A stretch of 64,000 bases of DNA from Planctomycetota bacterium (lineage in GTDB: Bacteria; Planctomycetota; Planctomycetia; Pirellulales; Thermoguttaceae), in NCBI GenBank assembly GCA_030612765.1, contig JAUWNG010000002.1, positions 1 to 64,000 on the forward strand, written 5' to 3'. The stretch's first letter is position 1, and the number at the start of each line of letters is the position of its first letter. The notes beneath the pieces are model-generated. The model made no database searches, was not told where the DNA came from, and saw only the letters and a list, made by a program, of their open reading frames with translations. Shown here one piece after another: positions 27,145 to 36,240 of the stretch. Both the position numbers and the translations under genes were made by a program.

Positions 27145-27483
27145 TCAATCGCTCGAGGCTCGCTCATAGAGTATGATCCCTTCCTTGCGGATTTGTTCTC
27201 GCAGCGGCGCCGAGGCCTCGTTCCAATCGACCAGATCGACCGGCCGCAAGGTCAGCGCGGCGTCGTCCAGGTCGGCCAGGAACCTGATCCACGCGCCGTG
27301 TTGCGCTTCGGGGAAAACGAATGCCAGATCGAAGTCCGAGTTTTCTCGCGCGTCACCCCTGGCACGTGATCCGTAGAGAACCACCCGCTTAGGATCGACG
27401 GCGCGGACCCCCTGCTCCACCACCCGCCCGACGCTGACGGGAAGGATCGATTCGACAGCCAAGATGTCCGCCCGATTGCTCAT
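27145..27483 (-). CDS. Nucleotidyltransferase-domain protein (MNT type)
   Basis: A 112-residue protein with the polymerase-beta nucleotidyltransferase motif GSRARG followed by SDFDL, the two metal-binding aspartates. Proteins of this size usually pair with a HEPN toxin and adenylylate it (MntA-HepT type). No HEPN gene is visible on either side, so this copy appears orphaned. The start could instead be ATG 27516; neither has a good ribosome site. Confidence 0.8.
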   Translation of the reverse strand: MSNRADILAVESILPVSVGRVVEQGVRAVDPKRVVLYGSRARGDARENSDFDLAFVFPEAQHGAWIRFLADLDDAALTLRPVDLVDWNEASAPLREQIRKEGIILYERASSD

Positions 27484-27599
27484 GCCGCGCCCCCGCCTTG
27501 CCGACACCCTTACCATTCTGCAAGTCTATCACATAAATGGTCTTGAAAAAAGCCGGGAGAATCACGACGATCCAGCATCGCTTGCGGCGGTGTCAGGCT

Positions 27600-27658
27600 G
27601 GGTGGCACGGGCATCTTGCCCGTGCTCCAGCCAACACTGGCGAAACGTCGGCGCCACC
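27600..27658. repeat. GGTGGCAC palindromic element
   Basis: GGTGGCACGGGCATCTTGCC on the left and GGCGCCACC on the right. It is a relative, in inverted orientation, of 3084-3145 and 62600-62660. Confidence 0.65.
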
Positions 27659-27771
27659 GCAGCCAGTAGGACAGGTTGCCAACCCGTCCTACAGAGACCG
27701 GAGTCGATCTGGCATTCTTCGCCGTAGGGGGCTACAATCCACCGTCCCTTATTCTTTTCTGGAGGCGGATC

Positions 27772-30700
27772 ATGGCTGGCGATATTAACATTCGACCACC
27801 CCACCAAGCCGCCGCGATCGGATACCAACCCGTCAAGCGAAAAAAACGCCGACCGTGGCGGATTCCGGCGATGCTGGCAATGCTGGCGGCGCTGGTCTGG
27901 TTGCTGCCGGGCATCGTCGCCCATTCGCCACTGCTCGGCTGGATCGTCCGCAAGGCCACCGCCGACCTGAACGGCACGGTCTCGATCCAGTCGGTCTCGC
28001 TCGGTTGGTTCTCGCCCGTCACGGTCTCGGGCGTCGAGGTGAAAAACATCGAAGGCAAGACGGTCTTTTCGGCGCCCTTTCTCGGCAGCGAACGGTCGTT
28101 GACGGCGATGCTGCGCGATTCCAAAAATCTCGGTCGGTTCTACGTCCGCGGCCCGAAACTCTCGCTCGTGCTCCGCGACGACGGCAGCAACGTCGAGGAC
28201 TTGCTGGCAAAGTACCTGGCGCCGAAAGAAGAACCGCCGGACGAAGAATCTTTGGCCGATATCGGCTTCGCGTTGCGGATCGACGACGCCGGCCTGTTGA
28301 TTACCGACCAGCAAAGCGGCCGGAGTTGGCAGGTGGAGAAGCTATCGCTGGAGATCGACATGTCCGAAGGCCGCTGGGGAGCGATTTCGGCGAAGGTCTC
28401 GGCCGAGTTGCCCGACGCCCAGCGCCCCGGAAAGCTCGACGGCGAGGCGCGGATGGCATCCGGCGTGGGCGAGGCAACGCTGAATGTCACGGACGTTCCG
28501 CTGGCGATGTTCCGCGCGTTGGCGGCCCGGTTCGCGCCGGGAACGACGTTGGCCGGCCGGCTCTCCACGTCGGTGCGCGCGTCGTGGGGCGATAAATCGC
28601 CCGGCGGCAATCGACTGCAAGCCGACCTCAACATGGAATCATTCTCGCTGACCACGCCCAAACTCAAAACCGATCTGGTCGCGCTCGACCGCCTGCACGG
28701 CGTCTGCGAGGTCTCGTGGACTTCCGACCGCGTGGAGATCGAGAAGACGACGCTCGACTGCGACGTGGGCAGCTTCCTGTTTTCGGGCACGGTCCCGCTC
28801 GGCGACGCGGACGGAATCACGTTCAGCTCACTCATCCGTCAGCGGCAGGAGTTTGACGGCCGGTTGGACCTTGCCCGGCTTGCCCGTTTGTTGCCCGCCA
28901 CGCTCAATCTTCGCCAGGGGATGCGGATCGACTCGGGCCAGGTCCACTTGACCGCCAGCAGCCGGCCCGAGGCGCAGGGGATGGTCTGGCATGGACAATT
29001 GCAGGCCGCCGGGCTGGCCGCGGACGCCGGCGGGCGGCGAATCGCCTGGCAGCAGCCGATCCTGGCAATCTTCAAAGCGCACGATGGACCGCGGGGACCG
29101 GTGATCGACTCGCTGCGGTGCGAATCGGATTTCCTGAAGGTACACGCCGCCGGAACCGTGGATCGGTTGGACGCCTCTTTCACGTTCAGTCTCAAGCGGT
29201 TGGCCGAGCAGTTGGGCCAGTTCGTCGATCTCGGCGGCCTGCATCTTTCCGGCGAAGGTTCCGGCAACCTGAATTGGACGCGAACGCCGCAACAGCGGTT
29301 CAATGCCGGCGCGGAACTGCAAATCAACGACTTCCAACTGGCCACCGCCGGCCGACAAGCGTGGCGTGAGCAGAACTTGTCGGTCTCGCTGTCGGCCAAT
29401 GGTCAAACCGATCTTGGCAAAAAGACCCGCATCGACGCCGCCGCCCTGACGCTGAAAACCACGAGCGACCAGATCAAAGCGAGACTGACCGGGGCGGTCG
29501 CCGATCTGACCGACGGCGGCACGTGGCCGGTCCGCGTCGATATGCGGGGGCAGTTGCGGAACTGGCCGGCAAGGCTGGCCCCGTGGCTGCCGACCGGCGG
29601 CTGGCGGATCGGCGGCGGCTACACGCTGGAGGCCGAAGTGACGGCGGCGAAGGACAACGTTCAACTGCGGCAAATGAAACTCACGGCGGCGCCCCTGACC
29701 GTGGCCTCGAAATCGTTCAACGCCAACGAACCGCGGCTCAACGTGACAGCGGCCGGATCGTGGGACCGGCAACAGCGGCGTTTGCGGATCGACCGGGCCA
29801 ACCTCGACTGCGCGACCGTGGCCGTCGGGGCAAACAACCTGCTCGTCTCCATGCCCGAGTCGGGGGCGATGGAAATGGCCGGCTCATTCCACTATCAAAC
29901 CTTCGTGGGTCGGTTGAAGCAGTGGTTTTCCGACCCGGCCAAGCCGCCCTCCTGGCGCATTGCCGGGCAACTCAGGGGGACAGTCCAATTACAGCACTCG
30001 GACGGCACGATTCGCGGCAACACCGACGCCGAACTGCTCAATCTGGCCGTGATCGACTCCTCGGGCCAGCAGTTCCAGGAGCCGACCATTAAACTTTCGG
30101 CCGCCGGCGATTACGACGGCCGATCGAAAGTGCTGCAACTGGTGAATTTCAAGATCACTTCCAGCGCGCTGGCCGCCAGAGCGACGGGCCGCCTCGGACC
30201 GGTCGGCGACCATAACGAGGCGCAGATCGACGGAAAACTCCGCTACGACGTCGAACGGCTGGCCGGGCTGCTGCGGCCATACCTCGGCTCGGGCGTCGGA
30301 ATCACCGGACACGGCGAGTCGCCGATCTGGTATCGAGGACCGTTCTCGCTCGCCGCCGGCTCGGCCGCCGCCGGAATAAGCTGGGATTGGGCAAACGTGT
30401 ACGGGTTTCAGATCGGCCCCGGCGAGTTGAAGGCTGCGATGGCCGACGGCGCCGTGCGGATCGAACCGCTAGAGCTGGCCGTCAGCCGCGGCCGGATGCG
30501 CTTGGCCCCGCGCGTCCGATTGACGCCCGAGCCGATCGAGTTGACCCTGCCCGCCGGCCCGCTGATGGAGAAAGTGCAGATCGATCCGGCAATGTGCTCG
30601 TCGCTGTTGAAGTACATCGCCCCGGTGCTGGCCGACGTGACCAGCGCCCGGGGTTCGTTCTCGATCGTGCTGGACGCCTGTCGGATACCGCTGGCCGAGC

Positions 30701-31173
30701 CGAAGAAAAGCAACCTGGCCGGGCGGTTCCTGATCCATTCGGTGCAGATCGGTCCCGGGCCGCTGGTGCGCGAGTTGGCCATGCTGTTGGGCCGCGAGTC
30801 GCCCGCTCGGCTGCGACAGGAATCGGTCGTGGCGTTCCAGATGAAAAACGGCCGGGTATATCACAACAATCTGGAGTTGATCTTTCCCGACCTGACGATC
30901 CGTACCCAAGGCTCCGTCGGCTTTGACCAGACGTTGGACCTTTTGGCCGAGATGCCCATCCCGCCGAAATGGCTGGCCGGCAATCCGCTGGCCTCGAAGG
31001 CCCTGAGCGGCCAGGTCATCCGCATCCCCTTGAAAGGCACGCTCGGCAAACCGCAACTCGACCGCCGAGAGATTGAAAGGCTCAGTCGGCAGTTCATCAA
31101 AAAAGCCGCCGGAAACCTGCTCGAAGACGAATTGAACAAGCAACTGGACCGATTGTTCAGACCGCGGAAGTAA
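27772..31173 (+). CDS. AsmA-like envelope protein
   Basis: A 1133-residue protein with one N-terminal membrane helix (about residues 25-45) and a long beta-rich periplasmic part. The opening after the helix (VRKATADLNGTVSIQSVSLGW) and the repeated short strands are typical of the AsmA/TamB-like superfamily, whose members help move lipids or assemble the outer membrane. The C-terminal 250 residues (SLLKYIAPVLADVTSARGSF) fit the AsmA-like C-terminal region. GGAGG precedes the ATG at 27772. No partner gene adjoins it; a heptamer array starts right after the stop. Confidence 0.78.
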   Translation: MAGDINIRPPHQAAAIGYQPVKRKKRRPWRIPAMLAMLAALVWLLPGIVAHSPLLGWIVRKATADLNGTVSIQSVSLGWFSPVTVSGVEVKNIEGKTVFSAPFLGSERSLTAMLRDSKNLGRFYVRGPKLSLVLRDDGSNVEDLLAKYLAPKEEPPDEESLADIGFALRIDDAGLLITDQQSGRSWQVEKLSLEIDMSEGRWGAISAKVSAELPDAQRPGKLDGEARMASGVGEATLNVTDVPLAMFRALAARFAPGTTLAGRLSTSVRASWGDKSPGGNRLQADLNMESFSLTTPKLKTDLVALDRLHGVCEVSWTSDRVEIEKTTLDCDVGSFLFSGTVPLGDADGITFSSLIRQRQEFDGRLDLARLARLLPATLNLRQGMRIDSGQVHLTASSRPEAQGMVWHGQLQAAGLAADAGGRRIAWQQPILAIFKAHDGPRGPVIDSLRCESDFLKVHAAGTVDRLDASFTFSLKRLAEQLGQFVDLGGLHLSGEGSGNLNWTRTPQQRFNAGAELQINDFQLATAGRQAWREQNLSVSLSANGQTDLGKKTRIDAAALTLKTTSDQIKARLTGAVADLTDGGTWPVRVDMRGQLRNWPARLAPWLPTGGWRIGGGYTLEAEVTAAKDNVQLRQMKLTAAPLTVASKSFNANEPRLNVTAAGSWDRQQRRLRIDRANLDCATVAVGANNLLVSMPESGAMEMAGSFHYQTFVGRLKQWFSDPAKPPSWRIAGQLRGTVQLQHSDGTIRGNTDAELLNLAVIDSSGQQFQEPTIKLSAAGDYDGRSKVLQLVNFKITSSALAARATGRLGPVGDHNEAQIDGKLRYDVERLAGLLRPYLGSGVGITGHGESPIWYRGPFSLAAGSAAAGISWDWANVYGFQIGPGELKAAMADGAVRIEPLELAVSRGRMRLAPRVRLTPEPIELTLPAGPLMEKVQIDPAMCSSLLKYIAPVLADVTSARGSFSIVLDACRIPLAEPKKSNLAGRFLIHSVQIGPGPLVRELAMLLGRESPARLRQESVVAFQMKNGRVYHNNLELIFPDLTIRTQGSVGFDQTLDLLAEMPIPPKWLAGNPLASKALSGQVIRIPLKGTLGKPQLDRREIERLSRQFIKKAAGNLLEDELNKQLDRLFRPRK

Positions 31174-31174
31174 G

Positions 31175-31252
31175 TAGGATAGTGGATAGTGGATAGTGGG
31201 TAGTGGGTAGTGGAGAGGGGAGAGAGGAGAGGGGAGAGGGGAGAGTAGCTGC
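31175..31252. repeat. GTAGTGG heptamer and GGGAGA array
   Basis: About five ATAGTGG/GTAGTGG units are followed by GAGGGGAGA units and GTAGCTGCCGCTTGGC. It faces the oppositely oriented array at 31536-31589; a small zinc-ribbon gene lies between them. Confidence 0.8.
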
Positions 31253-31292
31253 CGCTTGGCTTTTTTACCACGATGTTGTGGGAGGTCCACGA

Positions 31293-31511
31293 ATGGCTTT
31301 GATTCAATGCCCGGAGTGCCAACATAACGTAAGTGATTCCGCTCTCGCTTGTCCGTCGTGTGGATACAAGCTCAAGGAATCGCATAGCGACGGATTCGCC
31401 AGGGAAGTGCGATCTGTTATTCGTTGTTTAAACATCGCGGTCTGGAGCCTTGCGATTGTCGGTGCAATTGGGCTCATTCTCGGCATCTGTTTTCATGCGT
31501 TAATGGACTAA
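31293..31511 (+). CDS. Small zinc-ribbon membrane protein
   Basis: A 72-residue protein. The N-terminus has CPECQHNVSDSALACPSCG, two CxxC pairs forming a zinc ribbon of the kind often annotated as zinc_ribbon_2. The C-terminus is one membrane helix (IAVWSLAIVGAIGLILGIC). GGGAGG lies 8 bases before the ATG. Function is unknown. The gene is flanked on both sides by heptamer arrays in opposite orientation. Confidence 0.8.
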   Translation: MALIQCPECQHNVSDSALACPSCGYKLKESHSDGFAREVRSVIRCLNIAVWSLAIVGAIGLILGICFHALMD

Positions 31512-31535
31512 CTGTTGTCCCAAACATCTTGATTC

Positions 31536-31589
31536 TCACTACCCACTACCCACTACCCACTCTCCATTATCCACTACCCACTATCCACT
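31536..31589. repeat. CACTACC heptamer array
   Basis: About seven CACTACC/CACTATC units between the zinc-ribbon gene and the MBL hydrolase gene. It is oriented opposite to the array at 31175-31252. Confidence 0.8.
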
Positions 31590-31599
31590 GACCACCACC

Positions 31600-32340
31600 A
31601 TGAAACTAATCCTCCTCGGAACCACCGGCTATCACCCAAACGACCGGCGGCATACGCCGTGCCTGCTGCTGCCGGAGTGCGGAGTGATGCTCGACGCGGG
31701 CACGGCCGTTTATCGAGCGGCGGAATACCTAACCACCGCGGAACTCGACATCTTTATCACCCACGCCCACATCGACCACGTCGTGGGCCTGACGTATCTG
31801 CACAGCGTCAATCGGGTCCATCCGCTGCGGCGGATCACCGTTCACGGGCTACCGGAGAAGTTGCGCGCGGTCGAGGAGCACCTGTTTTCCGAGTCGTTGT
31901 TTCCCACCCGTCCGCCGTTCGAGTGCCGGCCGTTGGCCGAGAGTTTTTCTTTATCCGAGGGTGGAAGGCTGACCCATTTTCCGCTCGAACATCAAGGCGG
32001 CTCGATCGGCTATCGTCTCGACTGGCCCGGGCGTTCGATGGCCTACGTGACCGACACCACGGCCGATTTGGACGCGGCCTACGTGGAAAAGATACGCGGC
32101 GTCGATCTGCTCGTGCATGAGTGTTATTTTTCCGACGATCAAGCCGAATGGTCGCGCAAGGTGGGCCACAGCCACACGACGTCGGTGGCCGAAGTCGCCC
32201 GGTGTGCCGGCGTCGGCCGCTTGGTGTTGGTCCATCTGAATCCGCTCTCGACGGCCGACGACCCGGTGGGCCTGGACGTTGCCCGCTCGATATTCCCCAA
32301 CACCATCCTCGGCGAGGACCGGCTGGAGTTGGAGTTTTAG
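31600..32340 (+). CDS. MBL-fold metallo-hydrolase (RNase Z-like)
   Basis: A 246-residue protein with the metallo-beta-lactamase motif THAHIDH (HxHxDH), a downstream histidine in LEHQGGS, the metal aspartate in YVTDTTAD, and a final GHSHT/HLNP region. The overall order matches the RNase Z/arylsulfatase-like branch of single-domain hydrolases. Substrate is unknown. The ATG follows a heptamer array directly, and the restriction island begins after its stop. Confidence 0.85.
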   Translation: MKLILLGTTGYHPNDRRHTPCLLLPECGVMLDAGTAVYRAAEYLTTAELDIFITHAHIDHVVGLTYLHSVNRVHPLRRITVHGLPEKLRAVEEHLFSESLFPTRPPFECRPLAESFSLSEGGRLTHFPLEHQGGSIGYRLDWPGRSMAYVTDTTADLDAAYVEKIRGVDLLVHECYFSDDQAEWSRKVGHSHTTSVAEVARCAGVGRLVLVHLNPLSTADDPVGLDVARSIFPNTILGEDRLELEF

Positions 32341-32450
32341 CGGCATCAACGTAGGGTGGGTCAACAGATCCCCGCGCGGTGAAAAACCGTACGCCTCCAA
32401 CACGGCGGCGTCCAACGCGGCGTGGGTGTCGTGGTTCGCCGCAATAGTCG

Positions 32451-32861
32451 TCAAGCCAGAAATTTTGCGATTCGCCGACGAAGCCGCTCCCGTTTTTGGG
32501 GCGTCGTTTGACATTCCCAGACGACCAACACATGCCAACCCTCTTGGCGCAGCTTACGGCTGGTTTGCTTGTCGCGTTCCGCGTTGCGGTGCAGCTTCGT
32601 CGTCCAGTAACGGCGTCGCGTGGACGGAACACGGCATCGCGGACACCCATGCAGATGCCAAAAGCAGCCGTGGATGTTGATGATTTTCCGCAAACGCGGA
32701 AAGACCATATCCGGCGTTCCCGGCAAGCCGCGAACGTGCAGACGATAGCGGTATCCCATCGCATGGACCAATCGCCGGACAACCATTTCCGGCATAGTGT
32801 CCTTCCCCTTCACCGCCGCCATGATGCGGGATCGCTCGGATCGGGATACCGTGTCGGTCAT
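32451..32861 (-). CDS. vsr: Very short patch repair endonuclease
   Basis: A 136-residue Vsr nuclease. Vsr nicks beside T:G mismatches made by deamination of 5-methylcytosine and normally works with a C5 methyltransferase. Visible motifs are SRIMAAVKGKDT, PGTPDMVFP with the catalytic aspartate, and HGCFWHLHGC, which binds zinc. It starts 9 bases after the stop of the upstream minus-strand gene and is likely co-transcribed. The methyltransferase it would accompany is broken at 36241-36843. Confidence 0.93.
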   Translation of the reverse strand: MTDTVSRSERSRIMAAVKGKDTMPEMVVRRLVHAMGYRYRLHVRGLPGTPDMVFPRLRKIINIHGCFWHLHGCPRCRVPSTRRRYWTTKLHRNAERDKQTSRKLRQEGWHVLVVWECQTTPQKRERLRRRIAKFLA

Positions 32862-32870
32862 GGCGGGATG

Positions 32871-33506
32871 TCACTCGGGCGGAATATCAACCAGAATCGC
32901 CTTATCACACGCCGCATCAATGACTCGCTGGTTATATCGACGGAATAAGTCAAGTACCACGTGATTGCGAGTGTAGTTGTGGTCGGCCTCCGTGAAGGAT
33001 GTACGCATCGAGATGTAAGTATCGAGAGGAAAAATCAAAGGCATTCGGCGGTCTGTTGATGTCTGCTTTGCCAACGACCGAAGTCGCGGCGTTTTTTTGC
33101 GTATTCGTCGGTTTCCCGTTGGTTGACCTGAGTTCATTGGCTCCTCAAGGGTCAACAACCTATGTTTGCACGCGTTCCGAAGTACCTCACTGTAGCCTGA
33201 AGGCACGATGATGATAATAGTGGATGAAAAGGAACTGAAGTCAACGGCTTTGTCCATTGCAGCGTCGTCTACGTCATGAAAATACACGTAGATGGTTTCA
33301 TGGAGACGCCACAGAACCTCGCCGCTCGTCTCCTCCAATATAAGTGTGAGAGGATGCTTGCATCCTGCCACGAGGAGTTCAAGTGCTGCACTGATTATGT
33401 GTTTGGCAAAATCCCTTTGGAGCGGAGGGGATGGTGCTAGCTCAAACAACTCGGTGACAATTGCGCCAGTAGCATACTGACTCCAATCTGGTCGCATTAC
33501 CAACAT
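32871..33506 (-). CDS. Unknown protein of the restriction island
   Basis: A 211-residue protein upstream of vsr. No nuclease motif can be pointed to with confidence. The C-terminal half has FTEADHNYTRNHVVLDLFRRY and ends DKAILVDIPPE. Proteins in this position beside vsr and dcm are often restriction-associated (some annotated DUF4928), so a restriction role is plausible but unproven. The start is placed at ATG 33506 because GGAG lies 8 bases upstream, inside the operator-like palindrome 33511-33531. Base composition is AT-rich. Confidence 0.65.
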   Translation of the reverse strand: MLVMRPDWSQYATGAIVTELFELAPSPPLQRDFAKHIISAALELLVAGCKHPLTLILEETSGEVLWRLHETIYVYFHDVDDAAMDKAVDFSSFSSTIIIIVPSGYSEVLRNACKHRLLTLEEPMNSGQPTGNRRIRKKTPRLRSLAKQTSTDRRMPLIFPLDTYISMRTSFTEADHNYTRNHVVLDLFRRYNQRVIDAACDKAILVDIPPE

Positions 33507-33510
33507 ATTG

Positions 33511-33531
33511 ATGCTCCTGATTTGGGAGCAT
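33511..33531. promoter_or_regulatory. Operator-like palindrome, box 1
   Basis: ATGCTCC-N6-GGGAGCAT. It includes the GGAG ribosome site of the minus-strand gene starting at 33506. Its layout matches box 2, with centres about 27 bases apart. Confidence 0.7.
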
Positions 33532-33538
33532 TCTAACA

Positions 33539-33557
33539 TGTTCCGATAATGGGAACA
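33539..33557. promoter_or_regulatory. Operator-like palindrome, box 2
   Basis: TGTTCC-N6-GGGAACA. It ends one base before the ATG of the XRE gene at 33558. Same half-site pattern (TGYTCC/GGGARCA) as box 1, as expected for binding sites of the XRE controller between divergent genes. Confidence 0.7.
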
Positions 33558-33842
33558 ATGGAAAAATCGACCCACACAACCGAATACATGGCCCTCCGAG
33601 CAGAACTATTCGCGGCCCGAAAGAACGCCGCCCTGTCCCAACGGGATTTGGCGGCAGTTCTCAAAGTCCCCCATAGTTGGGTGGCAAAGGTCGAGTCCGG
33701 TGAACGTCGGATTGATTTTGTCGAGTTTTGCTGGTTCCTCTCGGCCTGTGGGCTTGATCCAATCGCCGTGACGGAACGCTTGATGCATAAGTGGCGTATG
33801 CCCCGCTCCAAAGTTCGCGGCAAGGAGGGTGGGACAAAGTGA
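33558..33842 (+). CDS. XRE-family HTH regulator (controller-type)
   Basis: A 94-residue single-domain repressor. The helix-turn-helix reads LSQRDLAAVLKVPHSWVAKVESG, the classic Cro/C1 pattern. Small proteins of this type beside restriction genes act as controller (C) proteins that time nuclease expression. Two matching palindromes lie directly upstream. ATG 33549 is also possible but lies inside box 2. The stop overlaps the GTG start of the HNH gene (GTGA), indicating coupled translation. Confidence 0.82.
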   Translation: MEKSTHTTEYMALRAELFAARKNAALSQRDLAAVLKVPHSWVAKVESGERRIDFVEFCWFLSACGLDPIAVTERLMHKWRMPRSKVRGKEGGTK

Positions 33843-34441
33843 CCGCCACTGACGACGATTTTAGGCGCAAGATGCTGGCGACGGCCTTTCGGATGCCATC
33901 GTTCCAAACGATGGTGACTCGCAAATCAAGCATCACCAATGCTTTTGTGAATTCGGTGATTCCGGTTATTCCACCAACCCTCGACGAAATCGAGGAAGCG
34001 CTGTCCATACTCGGTATGGATCCGTCCAATGTGCGATGCGCGTATTGCGGGGACAAAAAATCAGAGTGGGACCATCTGCGGCCGTTGGTATTAAAACATC
34101 GACCAACCGGCTTCATTTCCGAGATTGCCAACCTTGTGCCGTCTTGCGGCAAGTGTAACCAAAGCAAGGGCAATAAGCCTTGGCGTACTTGGATGCAAAG
34201 TAGCAAGGGACTCTCGCCAAGTGCCCGTGGCATTGCTGATGTTGCAACTCGGATCACCCGCCTCGACAACTACGAAAAATGGCGGTCCCCTACAATCATT
34301 GATTTTGAAGATGTTCTAGGACGTGATGCGTGGGAACAGTATTGGTTGCTCTGGAAAAATGTCAATGACGAGTTGCGCAATTGCCAGGAAGTTGCTGATT
34401 CCATACGCGATAAGATAATTGAGGCATTGAGAAGCAAATAG
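33839..34441 (+). CDS. HNH endonuclease
   Basis: A 200-residue protein with an HNH zinc-finger nuclease domain in the middle: CAYCG, SEWDHLRPL (the catalytic His), EIANLVPSC and GKCNQSKGNK. The GTG at 33839 overlaps the XRE stop and has AAGGAGGG about 9 bases upstream, so the two genes form one unit. It is likely the restriction nuclease controlled by the XRE protein; its recognition site cannot be read from sequence. Confidence 0.85.
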   Translation: MTATDDDFRRKMLATAFRMPSFQTMVTRKSSITNAFVNSVIPVIPPTLDEIEEALSILGMDPSNVRCAYCGDKKSEWDHLRPLVLKHRPTGFISEIANLVPSCGKCNQSKGNKPWRTWMQSSKGLSPSARGIADVATRITRLDNYEKWRSPTIIDFEDVLGRDAWEQYWLLWKNVNDELRNCQEVADSIRDKIIEALRSK

Positions 34442-34480
34442 TCACAGTGAACATTCTACAATAATTAAGGTCGTAAAATT

Positions 34481-36187
34481 ATGTGTGCTAAGAATATCCG
34501 AACAGACCTGGATCGTATTGATATTAAGCTGCGCGGGATTGGTGATGCCATGAAGTCGTCCTGGCTTCAGGTGCCGCCATACCAGAGAGACTACGCATGG
34601 GAAAAGGATCAAGTAGAAGAACTTCTGGGTGACCTTGCGGAAGCCATTCGTGCTAATGAGCCCGAATACTTCTTAGGATCCATCGTCGTCTCGTCTGGAA
34701 CCTCGGAACGACTTCACGTGACTGATGGCCAACAGCGGTTGGCCACGGTGAGCATCATCATTGCGGCAATTCGAAATTATTTTTTTGCGAACGGAGAAAC
34801 GGAGTTGGCAACAGACTTAGAGAAGGAATTCCTGCTAAGTCGCCACCGCCGAACCCGGGAGCCGATTGCCCGACTTCACCTGAACACTCATGACAATGAC
34901 TACTACGATTTGGCAGTTCTGAGAAGGCCAGGCATTAAGGGGCCACCAACACCAGACGCGAGTTCGCACAAGAGGCTGCAGAAAGCTGTCGTGACCATAT
35001 CGGATTACATACAGAATCTCGCCAAGGTAAACCCCAAGACACCCGTGGACACGCTGCATGATTGGGTTGACTATCTTGAAAAACAGTGCAAGGTTATTTG
35101 GGTTACAGTCCCCGACGAGGGAAACGCTTTTACGATCTTCGAGACGCTCAATGATCGCGGGCTGGATTTGGCCATTTCGGACCTTCTGAAAAACTTTCTG
35201 TTTCAAAAAGCGGGAAGCCGTCTTGCGGAAGCGCAAGATCACTGGACCACAATGACTGGTATATTGGAGGCAACGAGTGAAGACGAGGTGCTAGTAACAT
35301 ATTTGCGACATTACTGGTCCTCAGTCCAAGGGCTTACTAGAGAACGAGATCTGTATAAGCGTGTCAAGCGGGGCGTGACCACAATTTCGGGAGCGGTAGA
35401 CCTTACGCGAGATTTAACTTCAAGTGCGGCCCGATACGCAGCTCTTTCCAACACCAGCCACGAGTTGTGGCGCCAATATGGTCCAACTACGCAAGGTCAT
35501 ATTGCGACCCTTAACCTGCTACGCATGATCCAGATGCGACCACTCCTTTTAGCAATCTTGGACGTATTTATCACGGCTGATGCAAAAAAGGCGATCAAGC
35601 TCTTGGTTGACTGCGCCGTTCGGATACTGATTGTTGGGGCTCGTGGTGGTAAAGTGGAGGTTGCATATTGTGACGCAGCTAAGAATATCAGAAATCAATC
35701 AGTGAAGAAAGCTTCGCAACTTCGCAAGCAGTTGGCCCAGATATTTCCCGCAGACGCCGCGTTCAGGGAGGAATTCGCCGTTGCCACTGTGTCAAAGACC
35801 TATCTTGTGAGATACTATCTGCGAGCTTTGGAGCAAGCGGCGAATAATAAGTCGCAACCGGAATTCGTGCCGAATCCAAATGTCGAGGACATCAATCTTG
35901 AGCATGTGATTCCTTTGCGCCCTGGAAGCAACTGGAATCATCTCAGTGACGACGTATGCCAGTCCCTGTACCGACGAATCGGCAACATGGCACTCCTGCA
36001 AAGCGATGCTAATTCAACCGCCGGGAACGCATCTTTTGCAGAAAAGAAGCAAGCATTGGCACAATCCGAGTACACATTGACAAAAAACATTGCTAAAGAG
36101 CCCTCGTGGACAGCGGACGAAGTAGCGAGCAGACAGAAAAAGCTTGCAGACCTAGCTGTTAAAACATGGTCGGGAAAGTTTTCTTAA
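34481..36187 (+). CDS. DUF262/DUF1524 protein (GmrSD-like nuclease)
   Basis: A 568-residue protein. The N-terminal DUF262 domain has PPYQRDYAWEKDQ and DGQQRLATV, the ParB/sulfiredoxin-like NTP-binding signature. The C-terminal DUF1524 domain has LEHVIPLRPG, RIGNMALL and NSTAGNASF, forming a His-Asn-Asn nuclease site. This pair is the design of GmrSD type IV restriction enzymes, which cut modified phage DNA, and of related phage-defence proteins. It begins 39 bases after the HNH gene. AAGG near the start is a weak ribosome site. Composition is AT-rich like the rest of the island. Confidence 0.87.
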   Translation: MCAKNIRTDLDRIDIKLRGIGDAMKSSWLQVPPYQRDYAWEKDQVEELLGDLAEAIRANEPEYFLGSIVVSSGTSERLHVTDGQQRLATVSIIIAAIRNYFFANGETELATDLEKEFLLSRHRRTREPIARLHLNTHDNDYYDLAVLRRPGIKGPPTPDASSHKRLQKAVVTISDYIQNLAKVNPKTPVDTLHDWVDYLEKQCKVIWVTVPDEGNAFTIFETLNDRGLDLAISDLLKNFLFQKAGSRLAEAQDHWTTMTGILEATSEDEVLVTYLRHYWSSVQGLTRERDLYKRVKRGVTTISGAVDLTRDLTSSAARYAALSNTSHELWRQYGPTTQGHIATLNLLRMIQMRPLLLAILDVFITADAKKAIKLLVDCAVRILIVGARGGKVEVAYCDAAKNIRNQSVKKASQLRKQLAQIFPADAAFREEFAVATVSKTYLVRYYLRALEQAANNKSQPEFVPNPNVEDINLEHVIPLRPGSNWNHLSDDVCQSLYRRIGNMALLQSDANSTAGNASFAEKKQALAQSEYTLTKNIAKEPSWTADEVASRQKKLADLAVKTWSGKFS

Positions 36188-36240
36188 TTCCATACGCTGG
36201 TCAATCGCAACCATGTTCCGCTAATTGCAGACAGACAGTG

